Shown here piece by piece: positions 37,431 to 46,528 of a stretch of 64,000 nt of DNA. The notes below the pieces were generated by a model. The model had not been told where the DNA came from. It was given only the letters and a program-made list of their open reading frames with translations, and ran no database searches. A program made the translations under genes and the position numbers. Position 1 is the first letter of the stretch; every line of letters starts with the position of its first letter. Location: positions 1 through 64,000 of the forward strand of contig JANPIV010000001.1 of assembly GCA_031425155.1 (NCBI GenBank). Direction: 5' to 3'. This stretch comes from M3007 sp031425155. GTDB lineage: Bacteria; Bacteroidota; Bacteroidia; Chitinophagales; Saprospiraceae.

Positions 37431-39233
37431 ATGCACAGGATTGCAATTTGTACCTACTTACTTGCCTTGTTCTTAACGACTGGAGCAAACGCACAAGTGC
37501 GCTATTTAAAGGCTATTGGTGGACCGGGGGAGGAGGAAGCTAAACGGATAATCCAGGCCCCGGACGGTGACTACGTAGTAGTTGGATATGTCAACTCCAC
37601 TACAGTCAATCATGGTGCGTCTTCATTCAAAGATGCCTTGGTATTCAAAATATCTCCACAGGGTGTACTCCGTTGGGCTTGGGCAATAGGCGGCAATAAG
37701 GAAGAAGAATTCAGGGACATTGTGTTTTACCAAGGTTACTATTACTGCGTTGGATTCACTAATACGTATATGAGAAATAACTCCACTGGCGTGGAGCGGG
37801 ATATTTTGCTGGTAAAACTGGAATTGGACGGTGATGTCGTTTGGTCTAAACATTTTGGGGAACCCACGACTGCTTCCTTATTCAACGATGTAGGCGTAGC
37901 CATTGAGGCTACGCCTTCTTCCGGGGTGGTATTGCTTGGTGTTACGGGATCGGGGGTATCTACCGAATCGGACGTGGTAGCAATAAACGTGCTGCCAGAC
38001 GGTACCGTAGGATTTGCAAAAAAGTACGACACCGCTAATATAGCTGGCCAAAGTCCCGATAACGCTTATGATGTTACCAGTGATGGAAGTGGTAACTACT
38101 TTGTATCGTGTGGTATTTATGGAATAACGACAGGCGTAGGGGATATTGATGGTATGATGATGAAACTATCCAGTACCGGAGATATTACTTGGGCCAGACG
38201 CATGAGGCTTGGCAATACAGTCGAAATTTGTGAAAGCACAGTCTATAATGCCAACAATAATCGGCTCTACAGCGCAGGGGTAAACAATCTGACCACTACG
38301 AATTCCGATCCAATACTTTGGACTTTGCGGGCTGATAATGGACAAATCGGTACCACGCCTCCCCCTAAGCTGAGAAGATATGATTCACCAACAGAACGTC
38401 GCCGTATGCTGTTATACCCCAGAAAAACCTCTGGGTTTTACGGTACGCTTTATGCGAACACCGGGGATCAAGCCCAACTGGCGGCCATGGACGCTGTAGT
38501 TTTCAGCTTGGACGAATCATTGAGCAGTCCAATCACGCCTTGGCAAAAGACTTTTGGGTTAGGTGCCGAATATGACTACATTAGTCATCTGGTCAACTGT
38601 ACCGATACCGAAGATATCATTGGGGTAGGTGGTACCCGTTCTGCTTGGATAGGGACAGGCCAAGTGCTGAATTTTGATGTTTTTATTGCCCGATTATCGC
38701 CCTCCGGAGGAGTGCCCCTGGTGCCTAGTTGTGTGGGCAACTCCACCTATCCGGTTGATACACTGGCCAGCAGTAATCTGGACAATACCGCGAACGTAAC
38801 GGCCACAGACTTGATCACTGGTTGGGTTAATAATGATACTATCAAACTGCCCGCCTCTATCAATGCTATGAGTTACTTGATCACCAGAGATAGCTGTCCG
38901 GCACTTTCAGGTGGTTCTAGTTTAGTTATGTCGCAAAATGAGTTGAGTGCATTTCAATCTTTTTCAAGCTCTATTGCAGTAGAAGAATGCCTCGCCGTAA
39001 GTTGTCTGAAAAATTTGAAATTTAACTTTCCCAGTAATGCCTTATCGTATTCATTTTTGATTTATGATGATCTTGGATATGAATATTTTGAGACAAACAA
39101 GAAAATCAGGCTTATCGAGGGCTTTAAATATAGTGATCTCAATTTAAAACCGGGTCGCTATCATTGGAAACTGACTGCCCCCCTGGCCAGCGGCTTTGTA
39201 GAACACTACTATGGCCAAATAAAAATTCAATAA
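37431..39233 (+). CDS. Secreted SBBP-like beta-propeller protein
   Basis: A 600-aa protein with a signal peptide (MHRIAICTYLLALFLTTGANA). Repeats such as RYLKAIGGPGEEEAKRIIQ, DGDYVVVGYVNS, RWAWAIGGNKEEEFRDIV and VVWSKHFG match Bacteroidota proteins with repeated beta-propeller blades. The last 80 residues (CLKNLKFNFPSN ... GRYHWKLTAPLASGFVEHYYGQIKIQ) do not look like a usual T9SS tail; they may be another attachment domain. It is the last rightward gene before the convergent Pycsar operon. Confidence 0.75.
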   Translation: MHRIAICTYLLALFLTTGANAQVRYLKAIGGPGEEEAKRIIQAPDGDYVVVGYVNSTTVNHGASSFKDALVFKISPQGVLRWAWAIGGNKEEEFRDIVFYQGYYYCVGFTNTYMRNNSTGVERDILLVKLELDGDVVWSKHFGEPTTASLFNDVGVAIEATPSSGVVLLGVTGSGVSTESDVVAINVLPDGTVGFAKKYDTANIAGQSPDNAYDVTSDGSGNYFVSCGIYGITTGVGDIDGMMMKLSSTGDITWARRMRLGNTVEICESTVYNANNNRLYSAGVNNLTTTNSDPILWTLRADNGQIGTTPPPKLRRYDSPTERRRMLLYPRKTSGFYGTLYANTGDQAQLAAMDAVVFSLDESLSSPITPWQKTFGLGAEYDYISHLVNCTDTEDIIGVGGTRSAWIGTGQVLNFDVFIARLSPSGGVPLVPSCVGNSTYPVDTLASSNLDNTANVTATDLITGWVNNDTIKLPASINAMSYLITRDSCPALSGGSSLVMSQNELSAFQSFSSSIAVEECLAVSCLKNLKFNFPSNALSYSFLIYDDLGYEYFETNKKIRLIEGFKYSDLNLKPGRYHWKLTAPLASGFVEHYYGQIKIQ

Positions 39234-39274
39234 GATCGAGGGCTTTATGCAAGAATGGGGTAGGGTAGGAGATG

Positions 39275-39307
39275 AAAAAGCAGGCCGTCCTTAGCGGGCG
39301 GCCTGCT
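39275..39307. terminator. Terminator between convergent transcripts
   Basis: AGCAGGCCGTCC (39279-39290), loop TTAGC, GGGCGGCCTGCT (39296-39307) make a 12-bp stem with one G-U pair. Five A residues on the left give a T-run for the minus-strand Pycsar operon; on the plus side the tail is only moderately AT-rich. Confidence 0.75.
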
Positions 39308-39375
39308 GATCAATATTTTAATCTGCCGCCACCGTATTGGAAGCAAATGCTGCATCTGATGTAATCGCGCCAAGT

Positions 39376-39846
39376 CTATGCCGCCCTTTTTCTTCCCCAA
39401 AGCCCTAGTTCCGCCTCCGTCACCCGGCTTCCGTGCGCCGTTTCTGGTCCACTCCAATAGTGGCCATTCATCAACCAGGCCTCGTAGTAGAGTATCCATT
39501 TGAACGTGTAAGGCAAAATCTCGCGGGCCATCGAAAAGCGTTTTCGGTAACCAATATGTGCCGGGTCGTACAGGCATAAGTGGCCGTCGGCATACATATG
39601 AATGTCAGCAAATGGCCGAATGCGTGGATCGATAATAAATACCCAGGGAGAAAGATTAGGTCGATAGAAAGCACCAATGTGATAGGTGCAACGGCAGCCC
39701 GGATTCTTATATGGCATTTTGATGAACAAAGTACTGCTTGTGCGTCGCACCGATGCCTGCGGGTACTCCTGCTTTACATCCATCTCTTGGATAAGCAAGT
39801 CCATTCTTTCATCGAACTCGCTGTAAAAAGGTTGGTCACTTACCAT
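39376..39846 (-). CDS. E2-like ubiquitin-conjugating-fold protein (CBASS type)
   Basis: A 156-aa protein with the pattern of bacterial E2-like proteins from short CBASS operons: PFADIHMYADGHLCLYDP with candidate catalytic C91, then ILPYTFKWILYYEAWLMNGHYWSGPETAH, where the W...YYE.W...G...G.E..H pattern is characteristic. Such proteins conjugate or process second-messenger synthases. Here it overlaps the 3' end of the cyclase gene by 11 bp, so it is the third gene of the operon and probably acts on or with the cyclase. No E1 or deconjugase gene is present. The assignment is by pattern recognition, not alignment. Confidence 0.75.
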   Translation of the reverse strand: MVSDQPFYSEFDERMDLLIQEMDVKQEYPQASVRRTSSTLFIKMPYKNPGCRCTYHIGAFYRPNLSPWVFIIDPRIRPFADIHMYADGHLCLYDPAHIGYRKRFSMAREILPYTFKWILYYEAWLMNGHYWSGPETAHGSRVTEAELGLWGRKRAA

Positions 39847-40927
39847 CGTTGTAAAAAGAGTTTTTGGGAACCGGGATGGAGGTTGGCTTATCTATGATCT
39901 TGCCGCTCGGTGCGAAAAATGCAGCCCCTGTACCCCCTTCCATCAGTCTGAGCTGCGCCCCCAGTTGTTCCATCTGTACATTGGGTGCCACCGCCAGCCC
40001 GATACCAGCCCGCGCCGAGTCAATCAGGAGCGTTCCATCTGGCTGTAATCGTGCCGCCTCTTTCAACACGGTTTTCATATAGTTAACCCAGTTGAAATGA
40101 TATTGGGAGTAGTTGAAATCCTTAGCCTGAAAAATATGCCGCTTTTCATGCGCCTTGCAGAATGGCAAAGCCCGGTCTTTCATCCGGTCCCGCATATGTT
40201 GGCCCAGCACAATACCATTGGGGGCTGCTTCGGATTGCATTTTGGCCGCCAGACTGGTGTGCAGGCTCGTCGTGGACAGTTCCCCACAATCCACCGTGCC
40301 ATGTAAGCCCCAAAGTACATCGTTGGCATCCCCAAAATCAATACCTACCCGCGCGGTTACCGTTTCCACACCATATTCCGCAAAAATGGCAGGCGCCTCA
40401 TTTTGCATAAAATAACAGAACATGGTCGCCCCGTGGATGGCATCCATCACTGTCTGATTGGGTGGAACGTTCCTACCGCCAAAGTAGAAAAACACGCCGT
40501 CGAACATAATACGCTGAGTATGCCCGCCAAAGAGGGTCAGCGTATGCGTCGCCGCACGATTTACAATGTTCACGATGCCATGCACTTGCTCTTTCGTCAA
40601 CCGTTTGAACAAACTTGTGGAACCTTTTACATCTACAAATAGCGAGACGATGTAATGTTCTTCGGTCATCGTCTCTGAATACCGCAAATGGGTAAAGTCC
40701 GGGTGTGGGCCCAGTTTTGGCTGCTGGTAAGACCGGATGCCAAACAGGTCTGCCACACTTTGTAGTGGGGCTGGTTGCCTGTCGAGCCGCAACAGACCCT
40801 CATTGATATTCTGCATTATTTGTTGTTCGGATAAGTCGCCAATGTGTGGGAAAGCGCGCTGTTCTTTTTGCACACCTAGGTTCATAACCCCCCGCAATTG
40901 GTCGAGGTAAGGTTGATAAAATGCCAT
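39836..40927 (-). CDS. pycC: Pycsar-type class III nucleotide cyclase
   Basis: A 363-aa class III cyclase. The catalytic domain (about 90-250) has the metal-binding Asp D99 in SLFVDVKGSTSLF, a second candidate D143 in RIMFDGVFFYFGG, and RVGIDFGDAND followed by LAAKMQSEAAPNGIVLG. The N-terminal 85 residues and a C-terminal 110-aa extension are outside the cyclase fold. Neighbouring a small membrane effector, it fits PycC, which makes cCMP or cUMP on phage infection to activate that effector. The choice of base cannot be read here. It follows the effector gene by two bases. Confidence 0.85.
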   Translation of the reverse strand: MAFYQPYLDQLRGVMNLGVQKEQRAFPHIGDLSEQQIMQNINEGLLRLDRQPAPLQSVADLFGIRSYQQPKLGPHPDFTHLRYSETMTEEHYIVSLFVDVKGSTSLFKRLTKEQVHGIVNIVNRAATHTLTLFGGHTQRIMFDGVFFYFGGRNVPPNQTVMDAIHGATMFCYFMQNEAPAIFAEYGVETVTARVGIDFGDANDVLWGLHGTVDCGELSTTSLHTSLAAKMQSEAAPNGIVLGQHMRDRMKDRALPFCKAHEKRHIFQAKDFNYSQYHFNWVNYMKTVLKEAARLQPDGTLLIDSARAGIGLAVAPNVQMEQLGAQLRLMEGGTGAAFFAPSGKIIDKPTSIPVPKNSFYNDGK

Positions 40928-40929
40928 TA

Positions 40930-41424
40930 CTATTTTAGATTAGTGAATAATACAATGGATGCGACCGCTAAGACCAAATAGGAGGCAAAAAGTACATAGG
41001 TCGCCCAGCCCAGCAGTTTGAATTTCAAAGCCAGACCTTGCGCCAGATGGTACACTTGATGTTGCATATCCTGCATCAAAGCGTCATCCTGTTGCTCCGA
41101 ATTTCGGAGCGTGAACGCTGCTTTTGTCAAGCCGGCAATTCCTCCAAAAAAAATCAGTGATTTGGAAGCAGACTTCCGGTAAGGCATCAAAGCCCAGGAA
41201 GTGAAAAATAGCGACACTGTCCACAAAAGGCACAGGACAATACCATATACTTTTAAGCTAGGCGACCAGTTCACATCGTTTTGAAGTGCCGTATAAAAGG
41301 CGGCCACACCGCCAATACTGAACGTGTTAATCACTAACATGGCGTTACCCTTGTTGTTGACGCTATCGTAGTAGTGATCGAACCGTTCAATCAGAAATTT
41401 CAGATGTTCGTAGTTATCGGGCAT
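40930..41424 (-). CDS. Pycsar membrane effector (PycTM-like)
   Basis: A 164-aa protein resembling Pycsar TM effectors (DUF5706-like): an amphipathic N-terminus with HLKFLIERFDHYYDSVNNKGNAML, then hydrophobic segments at about 28-47, 58-79 and 138-162. In the family, cyclic pyrimidine nucleotide binding leads to membrane disruption and abortive infection. It is the first gene of the operon, two bases from the cyclase. A TAATTTTG box at 41553-41560 may be the promoter. Confidence 0.82.
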   Translation of the reverse strand: MPDNYEHLKFLIERFDHYYDSVNNKGNAMLVINTFSIGGVAAFYTALQNDVNWSPSLKVYGIVLCLLWTVSLFFTSWALMPYRKSASKSLIFFGGIAGLTKAAFTLRNSEQQDDALMQDMQHQVYHLAQGLALKFKLLGWATYVLFASYLVLAVASIVLFTNLK

Positions 41425-41552
41425 AGTGTTGACAAAAAGGGATTTTGGCGATTCTATATCAACACCAAAATTCTTTTCTTAAGAAATATGCTATTTTTTA
41501 TTTCAATAAATACGCCATTTTTAAAACAATATGCTTTCTTTTACTCATTGAG

Positions 41553-41560
41553 CAAAATTA
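41553..41560 (-). promoter_or_regulatory. Possible promoter of the Pycsar operon
   Basis: On the minus strand TAATTTTG fits TAnnTTTG. It would give a leader of about 120 nt before the effector ATG. No convincing -33 TTG at the usual spacing was seen. Confidence 0.35.
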
Positions 41561-41630
41561 TGCCAATTTGTCTTCTAGTAGAGATTGAATGTCAAACATA
41601 AGCTACTGTTCAGTCAGATAATGGCTACCT

Positions 41631-41834
41631 ACCGCCGCCAAGTGCGACCGGGAAGGCCGCCCGTGCAGGTGGCCAAAAAGCCCCTGCCCCCGTCTGCCAC
41701 TCCGTCGCGTTGGCTTGCTCCTCTCTGCTGCGCTTGATCACCGCCGCGCTTCCGGTGGGCTCACTACCCCGTCGCCGCTCCGTACCTCCGCGTCCACGTG
41801 GCAGCCAGCCCACCGGGCGGCTGCCCATGTTTTA
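41631..41834 (+). repeat. GC-rich dispersed repeat, copy 2
   Basis: Direct-orientation copy of 13562-13768 with scattered substitutions and small indels. It sits about 200 bp upstream of the Pycsar operon. The two copies bracket the umuC remnant, the RHS island and the Pycsar operon, about 28 kb. Confidence 0.85.
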
Positions 41835-42525
41835 CTTTGCGCAGGGAATTGGGTGGAGTTGGCCCGTTCTGTTGGACAATTAAAAGAGATTTACAGATAT
41901 AGATAAAAAGCGAGAGGGCTGAGTTTCCGAAAACGCTCCTTTTTTTATCAGGGTAGGGGACCTTATTGCGCTCGAAATCTGTGAGACCTATCCAAGGTTT
42001 GGCCAGCCAAGCAAACATCTGGCTGATATTGTTGAATGAAAGAATTAATGGAGTCGTGAGTCGTGGGACAAGGCCCCTCGCTGGCTCTGTTTTCATTTGG
42101 CTAGAAACACAAAAAAAGCCCACTAGCCGTAGCAAGTGAGCTTAGAAAATATTAGACGTGGAATCTGCCGCAATGTATATCTGGGTTATGATAGTAAAAA
42201 ACACGTATTTTCTGTCTTTCCTCCCGTCTTCCAACCTTTTCCTGTCGGCAACACGTTGCAGCGGAAGCAGTCTGAATAGTAAAATTGCAAGGAGGCATTA
42301 TGTCAAAATATTGATTTTCAATATATTATAAATATATTAATCTTTAATTAAATGTGTGTTTTTAAATAACATATCTAATTACTGTATGCAGTAAACCTTT
42401 TTAATTTTCCCCGTATAAAGATAAGAAAAAAAATGCAAAAACACGAAATTTGTAAGCCTTTAGCCAAAGCCGAAGTGCTTTCCTTTACTAAGCAGCCGAA
42501 ATTGATGGGGGGAATCAACTACCTG
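41835..42525. other. Intergenic region without recognised gene
   Basis: About 690 bp. It holds a weak hairpin at 42116-42143 and a long AT-rich stretch (42240-42440). Open frames in the left part derive from the GC-rich repeat and have no protein-like features. I see no RNA gene. Confidence 0.5.
42111..42143 (-). terminator. Possible minus-strand terminator
   Basis: AAGCCCACT (42116-42124) and AGTGAGCTT (42135-42143) pair with one mismatch; in the minus direction the stem is followed by seven T residues. There is no annotated gene just upstream on that strand, so it may catch read-through from the HYR gene. Confidence 0.4.
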
Positions 42526-42568
42526 ACAAAACTTAAGCCTGGGCACTTCGCCCAGGCTTAAGTTTTGT
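42526..42568. terminator. Strong terminator of the sigma/HYR operon
   Basis: A perfect 19-bp stem, 42526-42544 with 42550-42568 (core AAGCCTGGGC and GCCCAGGCTT, loop ACTTC), flanked by AAAA and TTTT. It lies eight bases beyond the stop of the minus-strand HYR gene. Confidence 0.9.
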
Positions 42569-42575
42569 CCATGTC

Positions 42576-45500
42576 CTAACGTTTTTCAGAGCGATATCGT
42601 CGCCCTCTGGAATCATTATTACGATATGTAGTATAAGCAGGATCGGCCATTAATCCAATGTCAAATAGATTAGGAGTGCTGTCACGTATTTGAGCGGAGC
42701 AAGGGTCTTTTACCTGACAGTTTTGCCAATAACTATTAAGGTTTTGCATCGCATCGTTCAACAGATTACCAAAACCCTGCGGAAAGAAACCCGCACCGGA
42801 GAGATAGTCATTTGATAGGTTTAGTAAGTCTTGTACGGTAGAATGGGCAACTCCCATCTCGTCTAACACGACAGGACTTACCAGGCAGGAAGGTAGCCAA
42901 GCCAGTTGTTGCTCACCGAGGTTACGGCTATTGTGTGATAAGTTATACCAGATGTTTAATTGCGTTGACATTATGTTCGCCGCCAATCTATTCCTCAACG
43001 TACCATCTTCTTTCAGTAACGAGGAAAAACGTTGTTGGCTGTTATGATTTGATAAGTCTCTGCAAAACGTCACGGTCACCAGCCCACTGCAACAATCGTT
43101 ATCCACATTTGCAGGCGGCGCCTGGCCAGCGCAGGAGAGTGTTACGTTGAGTGGGCAAACAAGACTCGGCGGGCTCTGATCGAGCACAGTAATGACATGA
43201 GTGCAGAGTGACACATTACCGCAGGCATCCATTGCGTGATAGTTTCGGGTGATTGTAAATCGGTTCTCGTACGATTTAGCAACTATGTTATTTGCTATAC
43301 CATAAGTAGTGCGGACATAATTGAGGTAGCCAGAGCCAGGTAATAGATTATTTAAGCAGTCCGCGCTAGTGGCTGTAATGGATTTGCCAAGCTTTCCAGC
43401 CGTTACGCCACCGTATCCATTTATAAATTGTTCGATGACCGAGGTCGTAGATGTTCCGTTGATGATGTCGGCCAGATCACCCCAAATCGGTTGCGGAGCC
43501 GTGCAAAGCGGTTGGCAAGCCCCAGTTCCTACAAAGGTAACTATGAATTTATCCGTCCAGTTACCACAAAGATCCTTGGCTTTCAGTTCATAATTAACTG
43601 AATTACCGCTATTATGCTGGCCAAAAGAGCTGACATCGTAGCAGTTGTCGGTCATGTACGGTGCCAAGATGCCGGTGATATCGCCTGAACTTGGCAGATC
43701 ATCCACGCAACCCACGTCGATGGTATCCGGCCCGGTGTAGATCGGTGGCAACAAATCTACGATCTGAAATGGTTGGTCGCAGGTGCTCATATTGCCACAT
43801 TCATCGGTAGCCATGAACCAGTAGTTGGTCGTCATTGTATAGTTCGGGCAACCTGTATCAATGCTGGCAATAGTCAGCATCACCTTTACATTGCTTTCGC
43901 AGTCATCCCAGGCTTCTACTGCACTAATATCAGGTGCAGGCAGGTCATATTCACAGGTCAAGCGATTATTGCTGGGTGGGCAAATGATGACCGGCGGCGT
44001 GTTGTCCTCCATACAGAAATCGGCATGGCCGTAACTACTATTATTGCACATATCGGTAGCCCTGAACTCATAGGTGCGCGTGAAACTGCTATCACCATCG
44101 TGCCTTAGTGTTTCAGGAGTAAAGATGAGTTCGGTTAAAACCGCATTATAGCATTGGTCGCTGACCTCGGCATACCCAAAATGCTCAATCCACGCTTTCA
44201 TTTCTGCTTGGTCGTCAACATCACCTACTGTATAATCTTCACTGGAATCTTGCGACATTTGTTCATGATTATTCATCGTGACATTTTGGGTGTAACGTCT
44301 ACTTTGATCTGTTGCTTGGTAGGTGCGTTTAAGAGTGTATCGATTAGCAGAGATCTGATTGGAAATAATATCATTGAAAGTCACCACTACTGTGCCGCCG
44401 CCACAGTTGTCGCTGGTCGTCACGGCAGCCGGGCTACCCGGTGGTATTTGACCCACACACGAGACTACTACGTTGGCCGGGCAAGAAATGGTCGGTACGG
44501 TCTGGTCATTCACTGTGATCGTTTGCACGCATAGGGCTCTGTTGTCGCACAGATCAGTGGCGGTGTACGTGCGGGTTACTGTAAAGCGGTTGGCACAGGT
44601 CTGGTTGGTAATTGCATCGCTCACAAAGACAACTGTTACCGCACCGCCACAATTATCACTAGTCGTTACGCTGGCGAGGTCGGGTACTGGCACTTGACTA
44701 ATGGATGAAACTGTCACGTCGGGGACAGAGACCATAAGTTTAGGATCTTTGACCGTATTACTGCACGAATCTACAGACTCATAAGTACTGGTAGTTGTAG
44801 TAGTGAAGTGCTTCCCGTACAATTTCACTAGTGCCGTATCCATAAAAACAGAATCGCCCTCTAAAGCAGTTACTCCATTGCAGAGAGCAGATGAGTCAGT
44901 CAGTATGGTATCTGACAGCACATTGCTTGAAAAATCACATTTTAACTGGAAAATAAATAAAGTCGTAGTATCTCCTTGTTCATCCAGAACCAAATTCCCA
45001 TCTAATACAGACACAGCACCTAAACAGTAAACGTTTGGCAGAAGATGCTGGCTGTCTTCTAAAATATTTTCGGTCAAATCCATATATGCATCGGCCACAT
45101 CTTTTGCAACTAATATGGAAACACTGTCTGCAATGTAAGTTTCCTCCACTAGTGTTTTGGGAGTGAATACAGTAGATTTCCTTACACTAGTGCCTGCATC
45201 ATACGATATACTAGTTGCTTCAACATCATCGTTCAATGCTCCGGCTGCGGTAAATAGCGCAAAACTAGCATTTCCACTCAAGTCTGGTCCGCCTGCTGTC
45301 ACTTTGGTAGAAAATGTTACTGATTTCAGGCTTTTCCCGTGTTCGTTGCGTAACATTTGATGAATACACTCGCTTGCCGTCATCGTTGTCGATTTCATTT
45401 TTGAATATGGCAGAAAAGCCGCCAACAAGCACACCCCCACGATAGCCGCTACGGAAGCATATTGCCACAGCAAGGCTCTTCGTTTTTGACTGCCGCGTAT

Positions 45501-45644
45501 CTGACGGATGTTTTCCTCAATCTCCCCAGGGTCTGCTTCTGCAAACGCTTCTTTAAGGAGAGAAGCAAGATTATGACCTTCCGATTTTTTTGCGTTTAAT
45601 TGTTGGAAGGACAGAATTCGTCTATTTATCCAAGTTACTTTCAT
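42576..45644 (-). CDS. Transmembrane protein with HYR-like repeats, sigma-factor partner
   Basis: A 1022-aa protein with a cytoplasmic N-terminus of about 58 residues (ASLLKEAFAEADPGEIEENIRQIRG), one membrane segment (about 60-78, ASVAAIVGVCLLAAFLPYS) and a large extracytoplasmic region. The latter has HYR-type repeats: VTTSDNCGG, TVTRTYTATDLC, TVNDQTVPTISCPANVVVSC and later copies. The topology is that of anti-sigma/surface sensor proteins, and its ATG overlaps the stop of the ECF sigma gene by four bases, so it probably senses an outside signal and holds the sigma factor. The anti-sigma activity is inference; no FecR or zinc-binding motif is visible. Confidence 0.75.
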   Translation of the reverse strand: MKVTWINRRILSFQQLNAKKSEGHNLASLLKEAFAEADPGEIEENIRQIRGSQKRRALLWQYASVAAIVGVCLLAAFLPYSKMKSTTMTASECIHQMLRNEHGKSLKSVTFSTKVTAGGPDLSGNASFALFTAAGALNDDVEATSISYDAGTSVRKSTVFTPKTLVEETYIADSVSILVAKDVADAYMDLTENILEDSQHLLPNVYCLGAVSVLDGNLVLDEQGDTTTLFIFQLKCDFSSNVLSDTILTDSSALCNGVTALEGDSVFMDTALVKLYGKHFTTTTTSTYESVDSCSNTVKDPKLMVSVPDVTVSSISQVPVPDLASVTTSDNCGGAVTVVFVSDAITNQTCANRFTVTRTYTATDLCDNRALCVQTITVNDQTVPTISCPANVVVSCVGQIPPGSPAAVTTSDNCGGGTVVVTFNDIISNQISANRYTLKRTYQATDQSRRYTQNVTMNNHEQMSQDSSEDYTVGDVDDQAEMKAWIEHFGYAEVSDQCYNAVLTELIFTPETLRHDGDSSFTRTYEFRATDMCNNSSYGHADFCMEDNTPPVIICPPSNNRLTCEYDLPAPDISAVEAWDDCESNVKVMLTIASIDTGCPNYTMTTNYWFMATDECGNMSTCDQPFQIVDLLPPIYTGPDTIDVGCVDDLPSSGDITGILAPYMTDNCYDVSSFGQHNSGNSVNYELKAKDLCGNWTDKFIVTFVGTGACQPLCTAPQPIWGDLADIINGTSTTSVIEQFINGYGGVTAGKLGKSITATSADCLNNLLPGSGYLNYVRTTYGIANNIVAKSYENRFTITRNYHAMDACGNVSLCTHVITVLDQSPPSLVCPLNVTLSCAGQAPPANVDNDCCSGLVTVTFCRDLSNHNSQQRFSSLLKEDGTLRNRLAANIMSTQLNIWYNLSHNSRNLGEQQLAWLPSCLVSPVVLDEMGVAHSTVQDLLNLSNDYLSGAGFFPQGFGNLLNDAMQNLNSYWQNCQVKDPCSAQIRDSTPNLFDIGLMADPAYTTYRNNDSRGRRYRSEKR

Positions 45645-46249
45645 TTTTTCGGGCGTTTGTTGGTGAGGTGTTTAAAGATTTTACCCAGTGCCCGACGCGC
45701 TTCGCCTTTCACGGTATTATATTTCATTTGTAGTATTTCTGCGATTTTGACATAACTTATCTCCTTGTAGTAATGGAGATAAAGAATGGTGTACTGCTCC
45801 TTCGAGCATAGATCTTTAATAATAGCAAGCAATTCCTCCGGTGTTGTCGTGATCTCGTCTTCTTCCGCTAATTCAAACAGATTAAATTCGGAAGAATCAG
45901 TGAGTACCTGCGCGTAATAATCTGATATAGCATCGCCCATACCATTATTTTGGAGTTGTTTCACCTTAACGCGCAGGCAAAAATTGCGGGCTACCTTTCT
46001 GGCAAAGCGAAAAATGCCATTGCCATCCATCTCTGTGGTCCGGGATGAATTGACCAATTCATCCGTGGTGTAGTCTATAACTTCACCTATAGTACAGGTG
46101 CCTTCTATGGAGGGAAAGCTGCAATATATCCGTTCAACTGGCTTACGGAATCTTTCCCATAAATCCCACCACTCTCCTGGGTGGCTGGGCCATTCCGAGG
46201 TAACCGGGGCGATTGGCATGAGATGGATTTTTGCTAGAGAATTTATCAT
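45641..46249 (-). CDS. ECF-type RNA polymerase sigma factor
   Basis: A 202-aa sigma-70-family protein. Region 2 is the weakly conserved FRFARKVARNFCLRVKVKQL segment; region 4 is clear, ALIKDLCSKEQ-like followed by the HTH EISYVKIAEILQMKYNTVKGEARRALGKIF. Such factors direct polymerase to a small regulon, often including their own operon. It overlaps the following HYR membrane gene by four bases (45641-45644), so the two are translationally coupled. A Met at residue 11 is an alternative start. Confidence 0.85.
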   Translation of the reverse strand: MINSLAKIHLMPIAPVTSEWPSHPGEWWDLWERFRKPVERIYCSFPSIEGTCTIGEVIDYTTDELVNSSRTTEMDGNGIFRFARKVARNFCLRVKVKQLQNNGMGDAISDYYAQVLTDSSEFNLFELAEEDEITTTPEELLAIIKDLCSKEQYTILYLHYYKEISYVKIAEILQMKYNTVKGEARRALGKIFKHLTNKRPKK

Positions 46250-46528
46250 TTATCACTTTTAATGCTTTTAGGGAATAGGTCGTAAAAGGCAGAATCGGTA
46301 CATTTTTCGAGCAATTTTTTTTTGACTAATTTTTTCATCTATCTTAAATAATTGGTTTTCAATAAATTAAAATGTACATTATTTATACATATATTTAATT
46401 TTTATCCTTTTCGCACCGCTGATCACACCGGAAATCAGGCACGAGACCTTAAAATGGCAAAACACTTTTGCTAACAAGACGTCCATCACCTCTTTTTCCA
46501 CAAAGCCGAAGGCTGAAATTTCTCTATC

